Assembly (NCBI GenBank): GCA_910575565.1
Contig: CAJTFL010000033.1
Location: 1 to 37,803 of the forward strand
From: Lachnospiraceae bacterium
GTDB taxonomy: Bacteria > Bacillota > Clostridia > Lachnospirales > Lachnospiraceae
DNA: 37,803 nucleotides
Direction of reading: 5' to 3'
A program made the position numbers and the translations under genes. Shown piece by piece: positions 14,173-22,439 of this stretch. The notes below the pieces were generated by a model. It saw only the letters and a list, made by a program, of their open reading frames with translations. It did no database searches and was not told the origin of the DNA. Positions within the stretch are counted from its first letter, which is position 1. Each line of letters begins with the position of its first letter.

Positions 14173-15033
14173 ATGAAAGACCGCAAGATTCTTAACGCCC
14201 TTAAGCCCTGCCTGCCTTTTTATCTTTTGGCCCTGCTTCTTATCCTGGGGATGAAGTACGGCTATGGCAAGGCGGATAGTGAGGAGCTTTTATGGATCCT
14301 GGCTCCTACTTGCTGGTGGGTGCGTTTCCTTAGCGGCATCCCGTTCCAATGGATCCCGGATGTGGGCTATGTCAGCCACAGCGCCCGTTTCATTATCGCC
14401 AAATCCTGTTCCGGCGTACAGTTTATGATGGTTTCCATTGCCGCCTTAGTTTTTTCCTTCCTCCATCGGAAAAAAACCTTAGGGCAGGCTGGGCGGTGGA
14501 TGCTTGATGCCGTAGGCATCTCTTATTTTTATACTATTTTCGTTAATGGCCTGCGGATCCTGATGTCCATCTATCTTCCCCATCTTTTTAACGGTTTAAT
14601 TTTTCCTGACGGATGGCTGACGAAAGATCGCCTTCACAGCATCATCGGCATCGCCGTATATTTTACCGCTTTGTTTATCTTATACCAGCTTGCCGATCAG
14701 AAAACGCATTTGCCCGATCAGAAAACGCATTTGTCTGATCAGAAAACGCAGCCAGACGGCCAGAGGATTATTCGGATGGGCCTGAATCGGTATCTGATGC
14801 CTTTATTCTGGTATTTCTTTATGGTCTTGGGCCTTCCTTTCCTTAACGGGGCAGCCTGGGCGGACCGGCAGGGGTTTTTCGGCTATGCACGGCTGATTGG
14901 CCTGGTGTGCTTAAGCCTGGTGCTGCTGTTTAACCTTTTTCACTTGCTGGCAAAACGGGTGTTTCCGAAATTATCCAAATGTTTTTCCAAAACAGCTTCG
15001 CCTGGGGCGGAAAAGCCTCCCCAAGACCCGTAA
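14173..15033 (+). CDS. xrtK: Exosortase-K-like membrane cysteine transpeptidase
   Basis: 286 residues with about seven transmembrane helices. The exosortase catalytic residues are present in order: C79 (AKSCSGVQF), R128 (VNGLRI) and H155 (RLHSIIGI). Short length and Firmicute context fit exosortase K. Exosortases cleave and anchor PEP-CTERM-like tails (MSEP-CTERM for the K type), but no protein with such a tail was found in this window. The loop after the catalytic His helix carries DQKTHLP, DQKTHLS, DQKTQP, from a 21-bp tandem repeat. ATG 14173 follows AAAGGAAG. The gene stands alone between a terminator and a recombinase gene. Confidence 0.75.
   Translation: MKDRKILNALKPCLPFYLLALLLILGMKYGYGKADSEELLWILAPTCWWVRFLSGIPFQWIPDVGYVSHSARFIIAKSCSGVQFMMVSIAALVFSFLHRKKTLGQAGRWMLDAVGISYFYTIFVNGLRILMSIYLPHLFNGLIFPDGWLTKDRLHSIIGIAVYFTALFILYQLADQKTHLPDQKTHLSDQKTQPDGQRIIRMGLNRYLMPLFWYFFMVLGLPFLNGAAWADRQGFFGYARLIGLVCLSLVLLFNLFHLLAKRVFPKLSKCFSKTASPGAEKPPQDP
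14695..14750 (+). repeat. 21-bp tandem repeat inside the exosortase gene
   Basis: Two full copies, each GATCAGAAAACGCATTTG plus three bases (14695-14715, 14716-14736), and a partial copy (14737-14750). The unit is in frame and adds seven residues per copy to a cytoplasmic or external loop between helices. Copy number could vary between strains without breaking the frame. Confidence 0.85.
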
Positions 15034-15241
15034 TTCCCCTTTCCGCCGATGTTCTTTCCCAAAAACTAAAAAAAGGACTTTATTTGCTACCTTAAAAACG
15101 GTAATATCAGGTTAAAACAAAAAATAGGCTGATAATAGGAACCTAATTAGCAGGCTCTATGACATTGGCCGGGTATGCTGTTTTTCAGTAGGGCGCTTTG
15201 CCGATCCCAATGATCTAACAACGCCCACAAGGGAGGTCCGC

Positions 15242-15850
15242 ATGGGAAACATCTATGGATATCTGCGCGTCAGCACCAAGGAGCAAAACGAAGATCGGCA
15301 AATGCTGGCTCTGCACAAGGTACAGGTTCCAGAACAAAATATTTATATGGATAAGCAGTCCGGCAAGGATTTTAACCGGCCGATGTACCGGCAGCTGGTG
15401 TGCAGGCTGCAGCAGGATGATTTGCTTTACATAAAAAGCATTGACCGTTTAGGGAGGAATTACGAGGAAATTTTAGAGCAATGGCGGTTTTTGACAAAGG
15501 ATAAAAAGATAGATATCGTGGTGCTGGATATGCCCCTTTTGGACACCAGGCGGGGCAAGGATCTTTTAGGGACCTTCTTAAGCGATATCGTCCTCCAGGT
15601 GCTGTCCTTTGTGGCGGAAAATGAGCGGAAAAATATCCGGCAGCGGCAGAGGGAGGGGATCGAGGCGGCCAAGCTGCGGGGCGTGCAGTTTGGCCGGCCC
15701 CAAAAGCCTTTGCCGGAAAATTTCATCCAGATTTATGAGCTGTGGCTGTTAGGGGAGATCGGCGGAAACGAAGCCGCCAGGCGGTGCAATATGCCCTTAA
15801 GTTCGTTTTACCGGAAGGCTTCCCAGCGGAGGGGAGAGGAGCTTAAGTAG
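15242..15850 (+). CDS. Serine recombinase (resolvase/invertase family)
   Basis: 202 residues. The catalytic domain (1-about 135) has S11 in YLRVSTKEQ, the KSIDRLGRN arginine region and ENERKNIRQRQREGIEAA at the end of the long helix. A C-terminal helix-turn-helix follows (GNEAARRCNMPLSSFYRK). The size fits small resolvases and invertases. It may flip or resolve a local segment, but no clear inverted crossover pair was found next to it. ATG 15242 follows GGGAGG. The 208 bp upstream hold an AT-rich leader and no gene. Confidence 0.9.
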   Translation: MGNIYGYLRVSTKEQNEDRQMLALHKVQVPEQNIYMDKQSGKDFNRPMYRQLVCRLQQDDLLYIKSIDRLGRNYEEILEQWRFLTKDKKIDIVVLDMPLLDTRRGKDLLGTFLSDIVLQVLSFVAENERKNIRQRQREGIEAAKLRGVQFGRPQKPLPENFIQIYELWLLGEIGGNEAARRCNMPLSSFYRKASQRRGEELK

Positions 15851-15935
15851 GGGCGGCTGGGTTTTGCGTATGCTGATGAAGTGGATGAAGTGCGGCGTTT
15901 GCGAAGGGGACGAAAGGCGAAGTTTGCTGTCCCCA

Positions 15936-15983
15936 TTGAAAGAAATCCAAATATCGGTTATAATCGTACCGAAAGTACCGAAA
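15936..15983 (+). promoter_or_regulatory. Promoter and putative operator of the GntR gene
   Basis: TTGAAA (15936-15941) and TATAAT (15959-15964) have a 17-bp spacer. Directly after the -10, GTACCGAAA is repeated head-to-tail at 15966-15974 and 15975-15983, overlapping the expected transcription start. This is a good place for autoregulation by the GntR protein or another repressor, though GntR sites are usually inverted rather than direct repeats. Confidence 0.55.
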
Positions 15984-16050
15984 ATCCCAGCGGCGAAGGT
16001 ATTGGATACATTAGGCAGCTGACGAAAACTTAAACCAGGAGGAGTTCCTT

Positions 16051-16734
16051 ATGATTTTGGTTCCGCCAAAGAACGGAGGGGAATCTGCAAAGGATTATGT
16101 GATCCGTGTGTTAATTGATAACATTATCAACGCCCGCCTAAGGCCGGGGGAGCAGCTTTTGGATCAGGAGCTTTGCGAGAAATTCCAGGTAAGCCGCACC
16201 CCTTTTAGGGAAGCGGAGCTGGCTTTAGCCCAAAGGCGGTTAATTGATATCCGGCCGAAAATCGGCACTTACGTTTCCTATATCGACGCCGGCCTGGTGG
16301 AGGAGGTGCGCCATCTGCGGAGCGTCCTGGAATCGGAGCTGGCAGTTATGGCCTGCAAAAAGCTTGGCAGGGAGGAGCTGGACGGGCTGTGGGAAAACCT
16401 GGCCGTGTGGCAGATGTATATTAAAAAAGGCCAGGAGGAAAAGATTTTTCTGCTGGATAAGCAGTTCCACAGTATGCTGTACCATATGTGCGGACGCACT
16501 TACTGGTATGAGCTGGTGGAAAGCGTTTCCCCTCATTTTGATCGGACGACCATTTTAAGCTTCCGCTGCAAGCCTATGGAGCATATCCTTAAGGATCATG
16601 AGGAACTGATTAAAGCCATCGAGGCTAGGGATGAAAAGCGGGCAAGGAAGATTGCCAAGCGCCATTTGGAGCGGTATTCGGAAAATATTGATGCCATACG
16701 GGAGGCGTTTCCCGGCTATTTTTGCGGGCAGTAG
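16051..16734 (+). CDS. GntR-family transcriptional regulator (FCD/FadR type)
   Basis: 227 residues. The N-terminal winged helix (about 10-75) has LRPGEQLLDQELCEKFQVSR, TPFREAELALAQRRLI and the G-T-Y-V wing. The all-helical FCD ligand-binding domain (about 80-220) has EVRHLRSVLE and conserved histidines expected to hold a metal (QFHSMLYHM, HLERY). FCD regulators usually respond to sugar acids or organic acids, so it could control the nearby sugar-acid genes or the YunG-like gene after it. ATG 16051 follows AGGAGGAG. Confidence 0.88.
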   Translation: MILVPPKNGGESAKDYVIRVLIDNIINARLRPGEQLLDQELCEKFQVSRTPFREAELALAQRRLIDIRPKIGTYVSYIDAGLVEEVRHLRSVLESELAVMACKKLGREELDGLWENLAVWQMYIKKGQEEKIFLLDKQFHSMLYHMCGRTYWYELVESVSPHFDRTTILSFRCKPMEHILKDHEELIKAIEARDEKRARKIAKRHLERYSENIDAIREAFPGYFCGQ

Positions 16735-16789
16735 CGGGACGTGCGGAGCATAAATCCTGCAAGGCAGGGGAGGAGAAGGAGACAGGAGC

Positions 16790-17251
16790 ATGGATGATTT
16801 TGTGAAAGAAAAGGATTACGGTTTTTACGGCTGGGAGCAGGCGGTGGTTTTGGCCATAACGGATGAATATGAGGGGATCCATACGCCAAGGGATCTGTAT
16901 GACGCCCTTTTAAACATTTGGTGCGAGCATACCTGCGCCCCCAGGCTCAGGGAGAGGTGGAGCAGGGAGAACATAACCTTGGGACAGTGCTCCATCACGG
17001 CGTTTTTAGCCCAGGATATCTTTGGGGGAAAGGTTTACGGGATCCTCCGCCCCGGCGGGAATTACCACTGCTATAATGTAATCGGAAGCTGTGTGTTTGA
17101 CTTAACCAGCCAGCAGTTTGGGGATGAAAAATTAAGCTACGGGCATAACCCGGAGCAGTTTCGGGAGGTTCATTTTGCGAAAGAGGAAAAGCGCCAGCGG
17201 TATGAGTACCTGCGGGCTGAGCTTAAGAAGGGTTTTGGCAAGGAGAAGTAA
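16790..17251 (+). CDS. YunG-like conserved protein, possible cysteine-peptidase-like fold
   Basis: 153 residues, soluble, no signal peptide. Conserved-looking blocks are LGQCSITAFLAQDIFGG, NYHCYNVIG and FDLTSQQFG. A Cys (in GQC), His (in NYHCYN) and Asp (in FDLT) in this order would suit a papain/transglutaminase-like fold, as in the YunG family; this is my inference and no activity is known. ATG 16790 lies behind GGAGACAGGAG. It is 55 bp after the GntR gene and 2 bp before the LacI gene, so the three genes probably form one transcript. Confidence 0.55.
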   Translation: MDDFVKEKDYGFYGWEQAVVLAITDEYEGIHTPRDLYDALLNIWCEHTCAPRLRERWSRENITLGQCSITAFLAQDIFGGKVYGILRPGGNYHCYNVIGSCVFDLTSQQFGDEKLSYGHNPEQFREVHFAKEEKRQRYEYLRAELKKGFGKEK

Positions 17252-17253
17252 AG

Positions 17254-18294
17254 ATGGCTACATTGAAACAGGTTGCAGAGAGGGCAGGGGTATCCCGGAG
17301 AACCGTTGACCGGGTGCTGAACCAAAGGGGAGCCGTAAAGCCGGAGACGGCCCAGCGGGTAAGGGCGGCCCTGCGGGAGCTGGATTACCGGCCGGATGAG
17401 ACCGGGCAGACGCTGGCGGCGAAAAAGCGGAAAATCCACTTGGCTTTCTGCTATATCAAAAGCGAAACGGCGGTGTTTCACCAGATGATCTGGAGGGGGG
17501 CGGTGGAGAAAGCTAAGGATCTGGGGAAACTTGGAATCATGGTGGATTTTTACGGCATGGATCGGGATCATCCCTTAAGCTCTGAACAGGCGGATGAGCT
17601 GGTGGAGAATTTCTCCTGTGATGGGATGGCGGTGGTGGGACAGGAAAACCCTATCCTCCAGAGGATGATCGATAAGGCCTACGGGCTGGGCATTCCGGTG
17701 ATCTTTTACAATATTGATGATGAGCGGTACGAAAAAAGCTGCTATGTGGGCTGTGATTACCGGAAGGCGGGACGCATGGCGGCAGGGCTTTTGGGCCTTT
17801 GCGGCGGCGTAAGCAAGGTGGGGGTTTTCACGGTGGGAGGCTCTGTCCTGGCCATGCAGTCCCCCAACTACAAGGAGCGTTTCGAGGGATTCAGCCGGGA
17901 AATCGGGGAGCATTATCCGCAGATAGAAATCGTGGGCCAGTACCTTCTGCCCCGGGATATCTTAGACTGCTATGAGACGATGCGGGAGGTGTTAACCCGG
18001 GAAAAGGAGATGGATGCCGTCTATCTGGTGAATCCGGGGAATTATGCGGCCTGCAGGGCGATAAAGAAGATAACGGGAAGCCGGGAGGTAAAGATTGTAA
18101 CCAATGACTTGACGAAGGAGGCGGTGAGCCTTCTTGAGGAGGGGGTTTTGGCGGCGACTATCTCCCAGGATCCGGAAAGCCAGGGAAAGCTTCCCCTGCA
18201 GCTTTTGTTCGAGAAGCTGGTGTTCGGCAGGGAGCCTAGGGAACGGAAACATTATACGGATCTGCAGATTTTTATTCCCCAAAGCCTGCCTTGA
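17254..18294 (+). CDS. LacI-family regulator (first of two)
   Basis: 346 residues. The N-terminal LacI helix-turn-helix and hinge (1-60) read TLKQVAERAGVSRRTVDRVL and KPETAQRVRAALRELDY. A periplasmic-binding-protein-like domain follows (IHLAFCYIKSET, VFYNIDDERYEKSCYVGCDY). The recognition-helix region is very like that of the second LacI protein at 20933-21964 (TVDRVLN followed by RG.VKPET), so both could bind the same CACGTG-centred operators. The start is 2 bp after the YunG-like gene. The coding end is followed at once by five 35-bp repeats. Divergent sensing domains suggest two effectors for one regulon. Confidence 0.9.
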   Translation: MATLKQVAERAGVSRRTVDRVLNQRGAVKPETAQRVRAALRELDYRPDETGQTLAAKKRKIHLAFCYIKSETAVFHQMIWRGAVEKAKDLGKLGIMVDFYGMDRDHPLSSEQADELVENFSCDGMAVVGQENPILQRMIDKAYGLGIPVIFYNIDDERYEKSCYVGCDYRKAGRMAAGLLGLCGGVSKVGVFTVGGSVLAMQSPNYKERFEGFSREIGEHYPQIEIVGQYLLPRDILDCYETMREVLTREKEMDAVYLVNPGNYAACRAIKKITGSREVKIVTNDLTKEAVSLLEEGVLAATISQDPESQGKLPLQLLFEKLVFGREPRERKHYTDLQIFIPQSLP

Positions 18295-18297
18295 TCC

Positions 18298-18472
18298 CTG
18301 CTTAGGCCGGAAGCACGTTTGCGTCTTGGTTTCTGCTTAAGCAGGGAGCGCGTTTGCGTCTTGTTTTCTGCTTAAGCCGGAAGCGCGTTTGCGTTTTGGT
18401 TTCTGCTTAAGCCGGGAGCGCGTTTGCGTCTTGGTTTCTGCTTAAGCCGGAAGCGCGTTTGCGCTTTGATTC
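18298..18472. repeat. Five tandem 35-bp repeats
   Basis: The unit begins CTGCTTAAGCCGGAAGCGCG and continues TTTGCGTCTTGGTTT. Five copies, each 35 bp with a few changes, start 3 bp after the LacI stop codon. A sixth copy begins (CTGCTTAAA) and breaks off. No gene runs through it. It has no spacers, so it is not a CRISPR array. The unit length is about 3.3 helical turns. It could be an intergenic expanding repeat, a protein-binding array or an RNA with repeated structure. Confidence 0.9.
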
Positions 18473-18550
18473 CTGCTTAAATCGCGCCTTTTGCCGGATA
18501 TGCGCTGTGCCTGTTTTGTGTTTTTTCCTGGTCAGCGGTGCACGGAAAAG

Positions 18551-18564
18551 TGCCCACGTGGGCA
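18551..18564. promoter_or_regulatory. Putative LacI-type operator 1
   Basis: TGCCCACGTGGGCA is a perfect 14-bp palindrome with the same CACGTG core as the operators at 18633 and 18781. Lying about 230 bp upstream of the GH120 promoter operator, it could be an auxiliary site for repressor looping. No promoter is visible immediately beside it. Confidence 0.5.
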
Positions 18565-18632
18565 ATGAAGCCTTCGAATTTCTCGCGAGGGAAAATGGCG
18601 GATTATTGAAAATAGACAAATGTCAAAAAAGT

Positions 18633-18644
18633 GTGCACGTGCAC
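18633..18644. promoter_or_regulatory. Putative LacI-type operator 2 before a tiny leader ORF
   Basis: GTGCACGTGCAC is a perfect 12-bp palindrome. It is followed, as at the true gene starts, by AAGGAG and then ATG 18662, opening a 14-codon frame (MDIVKIDNKIRCKL, stop at 18704-18706). Upstream TTGAAA (18606-18611) has no good -10. The arrangement copies the GH120 start region, so it may be a duplicated and decayed promoter/leader or an auxiliary operator. Confidence 0.5.
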
Positions 18645-18742
18645 TAAGGAGATAACTGGAAATGGATATAGTGAAAATAGACAATAAAATTCGGTGTAAA
18701 TTGTGAAAAATAGAAAAAATACCGTAAGTTTGCAAAAAAGAG

Positions 18743-18792
18743 TTGAGATCGAAAACGAATGGTGTTATGCTTTTGTTATAGCGCACGTGCGC
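18743..18792 (+). promoter_or_regulatory. Promoter and operator of the GH120 gene
   Basis: TTGAGA (18743-18748), 17 bp, then TATGCT (18766-18771). The perfect palindrome GCGCACGTGCGC (18781-18792) begins 9 bp after the -10, covering the expected start of transcription. The ribosome binding site AAAGGAGGG follows. The layout matches the solute-binding-protein promoter at 22345-22399 and is a classical repression geometry for a LacI-family protein. Confidence 0.7.
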
Positions 18793-18808
18793 ACAAAGGA
18801 GGGATAGG

Positions 18809-20881
18809 ATGATTTATTACGTTTCTTGTGGGGCGGGAAGAGATGGGGACGGCACGAAAGACCTTCCCTTTAGGCGGATCCAGGATGCGGCAGAGCTTGC
18901 AGGCCCCGGGGATGAGGTGGTGGTATCTCCCGGCATTTACCGTGAGTATGTCAATCCCAGGAGAGGCGGGACGGCACAGAAGCCTATCGTTTACCGGGCA
19001 GAGGTAATGGGGGAAAGCTTGATTACCGGTGGGGAGCCGGTGAAAAACTGGAAGCCGCACAAAGGCGATGTGTGGTCAGCCAGGATTCCCAATGGGGTGT
19101 TCGGAAATTATAACCCCTATACCACGGTGATTTACGGGGACTGGTATTATACGAAGGAGGCGTTCCACACAGGGGAGGTTTACTTAAACGGAAAGGCCAT
19201 GTATGAGCGGGCAAGCTTGGAGGCGGTGGAGGATCCGAAGGTTTTTGAGCCGTCTAATGACAAGGAGTTTTCCTTATATCAGTGGTATACCTGCCAGGAG
19301 AAGGATGCTACCGTGATTTACGCTAATTTCCATGGGATGGATCCGAATGAGGAAGACGTAGAGATTAATGTGCGGAGGAATTGCTTCTATCCGGACAGGA
19401 CGGGGATTGATTACATTACCTTGAGGGGATTTTCCGTTTCAAAGGCCGCTACGACCTGGGCGCCGCCTACGGCTTACCAGGAGGGGATGGTAGGACCCCA
19501 TTGGAGCAAGGGCTGGGTGATTGAGGACTGCGAGATCAGCCATTCCAAGTGCGTAGGGATTTCCCTGGGGAAATATTTGCAGCCCAACAATGAGAACAAA
19601 TGGAGCAAATTCCGCTTAAAGCAGGGAACCCAGACAGAAAGGGACGCTATTTGCCAGGCTCAGGCTGAAGGGTGGACGAAGGAGAGGATTGGTTCCCACA
19701 TTATCCGCCGCTGCCATATCCATGACTGCGGGCAGGCCGGGATTGTAGGCCATTTAGGCTGCGTGTTCTCGGTGATTGAGGATAACCATATCCATCACAT
19801 TAACTGGCACCATATGCTCTCCGGCGCGGAAATCGGCGGGATCAAGCTTCATGCGGCCATTGATACCCAGATTATCCGGAACCATATCCATCACTGCACC
19901 AGGGGTCTTTGGCTGGACTGGCAGGCACAGGGAACCAGGGTATCCCAAAACCTGTTCCATCATAACTTCCCGCCGGAGGGCACGGTTAAGTTCCAGATGC
20001 CTTTAGATATCGGCGAGGATCTGTTCGTGGAGGTAAGCCACGGCCCTACGCTGATCGATCATAACCTGATGCTGTCGCCCCAGGCCTGCCGCCTGGCCAC
20101 GCAGGGAACCGCCTTTGTCCACAACCTGATTTGCGGCTCCTTTACCAGCGTGGGGGAGGGGACGAACAATGTAAGCGGCACGGAAACCATCAGTGCGGGG
20201 AGCGGGAAAGTGGCGGATCCAGGCCCCAGGTATACGCCTTACCATATGCCCCACCGGACGGAGGTGGCCGGGTTTATGACGATCCTTCACGGGGACAACC
20301 GGTTTTACAATAATATTTTTGTCCAGGCGGATAAGCCGGGCGTCCATGACTGCCTGTTTGAGACCTTCCCGGTGAAGGCGCAGAATTCCGTGGCAGGAAC
20401 TGCCCCCTTTGACGACTATCCTACGGAAAAGGAATATTTGGATCTGTTCTTTAGGGAGGGAGACGAAGGGGCGGCGGAAGACCGCACCAAGTATTATACC
20501 CGCCTGCCGGTGTATACCGGGGGCAATGCCTACTTTAACGGCGCAAAGCCCTGTAGGCGGGAAGTGAATTTCATGGAGGATAAGGAGCATCCCGTGTATG
20601 TGCGGCTGATCCAGGAAAAAGGCCTTTGCAGGCTGGAGACGAATATCCCTCAGTTCCTTCCAAAGGACATGGAAACAGCGGTGATCTCCACCAGGTATTT
20701 AGGGGAGGCGTTTGAGCCGGAGCAGAAATTTGAGAATCCGGACGGGACGCCGATTACCTTTGACCGGGACTACTTCGGGGAGAAGCGGGGCATTAACCCT
20801 GTCCCAGGCCCCTTTGAGACGGAAAAAGCCTGGGAAGAACCCTGCAATTACGGCAGGGTTCCGGTGGAAAAGAAAGGCTGA
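18809..20881 (+). CDS. GH120 family beta-xylosidase
   Basis: 690 residues, no signal peptide, so cytoplasmic. It closely follows the pattern of Thermoanaerobacterium XylC (GH120): N-terminal YYVSCGAGRDGDGT, VEINVRRNCFYP, GIDYITLRGFS, GPHWSKGWVIED, GLWLDWQAQGTRVSQNLF and LFVEVSHGP. Repeated short strands around HIHHC and NHIHHI are those of a right-handed parallel beta-helix. By comparison with XylC, D370 (LWLDW) is the nucleophile and E408 (FVEVS) the acid/base. The enzyme removes xylose from xylo-oligosaccharides taken up by the ABC system encoded downstream. It is controlled by the operator at 18781 and is transcribed convergently with the second LacI gene. Confidence 0.88.
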   Translation: MIYYVSCGAGRDGDGTKDLPFRRIQDAAELAGPGDEVVVSPGIYREYVNPRRGGTAQKPIVYRAEVMGESLITGGEPVKNWKPHKGDVWSARIPNGVFGNYNPYTTVIYGDWYYTKEAFHTGEVYLNGKAMYERASLEAVEDPKVFEPSNDKEFSLYQWYTCQEKDATVIYANFHGMDPNEEDVEINVRRNCFYPDRTGIDYITLRGFSVSKAATTWAPPTAYQEGMVGPHWSKGWVIEDCEISHSKCVGISLGKYLQPNNENKWSKFRLKQGTQTERDAICQAQAEGWTKERIGSHIIRRCHIHDCGQAGIVGHLGCVFSVIEDNHIHHINWHHMLSGAEIGGIKLHAAIDTQIIRNHIHHCTRGLWLDWQAQGTRVSQNLFHHNFPPEGTVKFQMPLDIGEDLFVEVSHGPTLIDHNLMLSPQACRLATQGTAFVHNLICGSFTSVGEGTNNVSGTETISAGSGKVADPGPRYTPYHMPHRTEVAGFMTILHGDNRFYNNIFVQADKPGVHDCLFETFPVKAQNSVAGTAPFDDYPTEKEYLDLFFREGDEGAAEDRTKYYTRLPVYTGGNAYFNGAKPCRREVNFMEDKEHPVYVRLIQEKGLCRLETNIPQFLPKDMETAVISTRYLGEAFEPEQKFENPDGTPITFDRDYFGEKRGINPVPGPFETEKAWEEPCNYGRVPVEKKG

Positions 20882-20932
20882 TTTGGCGATTTCCAATGGA
20901 TTTTTGCCTGTAACGGTGAATGCGCTGAACAG

Positions 20933-21964
20933 TTACAAATTTTCCATAATTTTAATGATGGTTTCCGTATACTGGATAGGCTCCGGCTCCACGCCGGTGG
21001 ACAGGTAGTCGAACATCAGCTTTATAGGGCGGGAGCCCTGTTTAAAGGGCTGCTGGCAGATGGTGGCGGCAATCAGCCCGCTTTTTACCATGGCCTTGGT
21101 TTTTTCCACGGCGTCAAAGGAGATGATTTTTACGGTGCGTGCCGGGTTTTCTGCCCGGGCGTCGATGACTGCCCGGCATCCGCCGTATACCCCTGCCGCC
21201 GTGAAAAACAGGGCGTCCATCTGGGGATGGGAGGTCAGCAGATCTAAGGTGGCCTTATAGCTTTTGAATTCATCGTCCAGATTCGCCTTGGTATCCAGCA
21301 CCTGGATGCCGGGATAGCGCAGGTTCAAGGTATCCATAAAGCCCTTGATGCGTTCGGAGTGGCAGAGGATGGAGGGAGAGCCGGTGATAATCCCGGTTTT
21401 GGCCTGGCCGCCGGTGATTAAGTTCATCAAACCGGCAGCGGTGCAGCCGCCCTGGTAATAATTGCTGCCGACATAGGCGATGCGCTTTGAATCGGTTAAG
21501 TCGGTGTTGGTGGTGATGGTGGGGATGCCTGCCTGGGAAAGCTGGTTGATTTTCTCGATGATTTCCGGAGAGTTGTAGGGGGAGATAACCAGGCCATGGA
21601 TCCCTGCAGCCAGCAGCTCGTCGATGGCATCCAGCTGGGCCTTCAGGCTAAAAAGCGTCCGCTTGGTGATTACTGTGCATCCATAGCCGGTAAGGCGGGA
21701 GCGCTGGTACTCCACCCCTTCCACCACGTCCTCGAAAAACATATTTCCGTTGTTGGGGCCGAAAAGAAGGACACCGATGGTAATCTTCTTTTTCTGGGAG
21801 GCCAAGGTTAAAGCGGCTTTGTTTGGCTGGTAGTTTAATGACATGGCGATTTCCCGGATGCGCAGGGCGGTTTCCGGCTTTACCGATCCCCGGTTGTTTA
21901 AAACCCGGTCAACGGTTCCGCGGGAGACCCCGGCTAGGGCGGCGATTTCTTTTAACGTGGTCAT
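20933..21964 (-). CDS. LacI-family regulator (second of two)
   Basis: 343 residues from ATG 21964, which has AGAAAGGA upstream; the longer frame to 22123 is not LacI-like. The N-terminal helix-turn-helix (TLKEIAALAGVSRGTVDRVL) is followed by the hinge and a sugar-binding domain (GVLLFGPNNGNMFFEDVVEG, TTNTDLTDSKRIAYVGSNYY, GLIAATICQQP). It is divergent from the transport operon and convergent with GH120, the expected place for their repressor. A 5'-terminal segment near 22097-22116 forms a small hairpin. Its own promoter was not located. Confidence 0.9.
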   Translation of the reverse strand: MTTLKEIAALAGVSRGTVDRVLNNRGSVKPETALRIREIAMSLNYQPNKAALTLASQKKKITIGVLLFGPNNGNMFFEDVVEGVEYQRSRLTGYGCTVITKRTLFSLKAQLDAIDELLAAGIHGLVISPYNSPEIIEKINQLSQAGIPTITTNTDLTDSKRIAYVGSNYYQGGCTAAGLMNLITGGQAKTGIITGSPSILCHSERIKGFMDTLNLRYPGIQVLDTKANLDDEFKSYKATLDLLTSHPQMDALFFTAAGVYGGCRAVIDARAENPARTVKIISFDAVEKTKAMVKSGLIAATICQQPFKQGSRPIKLMFDYLSTGVEPEPIQYTETIIKIMENL

Positions 21965-22439
21965 GGCAAAATCCTTTCTGTAAAATTTGCCGGTATGGGC
22001 GGCGTGCTGTCTTAAAATCCTGCGGACAGCGCGCCGGTTAAGACAGGCAGGTTTTCGGATGGCTATGCGGCATACGGAATGATCATAAATATGCGGCAGG
22101 CACGCGGTGCTGCCTGTGGGCAAGTAAGTGCATCTGCAGCTTTTGGCAGCCTGGCGGAGAAATTTGCGCAGGCTTCCCCGAAATACAGGCTTACGGGCAC
22201 TTTAAGGATATCATGGAAAATAATGGTATGTCAAATATTCTTTATATTAAATGCAAAAATTGTGCATATTTTACATAATGAAAAAATTTGCCTAAAAGCA
22301 TAGGAGTAATAATCAATAAAATATAAAAGAAAAATAAAAGTTTATTGACAAAACATACAAAATATGGTATCCTAGCAGAAACGAGGTGTGCACGGGCACG
22401 CTTGGCGCAACAAATTTTTAAGAAAAGGAGAAGAAGTTT
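21965..22439. promoter_or_regulatory. Divergent control region with promoter and operator of the transport operon
   Basis: Gene-free. TTGACA (22345-22350) and TATCCT (22368-22373) with a 17-bp spacer form the promoter of the solute-binding-protein operon. GTGCACGGGCAC (22388-22399) is a near-palindrome starting 14 bp after the -10, a weaker relative of the GH120 operator. AAGGAGAAG follows before ATG 22440. The stretch from 21965 to about 22150 should carry the LacI promoter, but I cannot place it. The rest is very AT-rich. Confidence 0.65.

Noticed and set aside
15034..15241. Riboswitch before the serine recombinase gene
   Set aside because: The leader is AT-rich with some short complementary parts, but I could not match any known riboswitch core.
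18298..18472. Repeat array as a CRISPR locus
   Set aside because: The 35-bp units follow each other with no spacers, and no cas gene is nearby.
21965..22123. N-terminal extension of the second LacI protein
   Set aside because: The extra 53 residues are Arg/Cys/His-rich and unlike the family; ATG 21964 has a good ribosome binding site and the canonical MTTLKEIA start.
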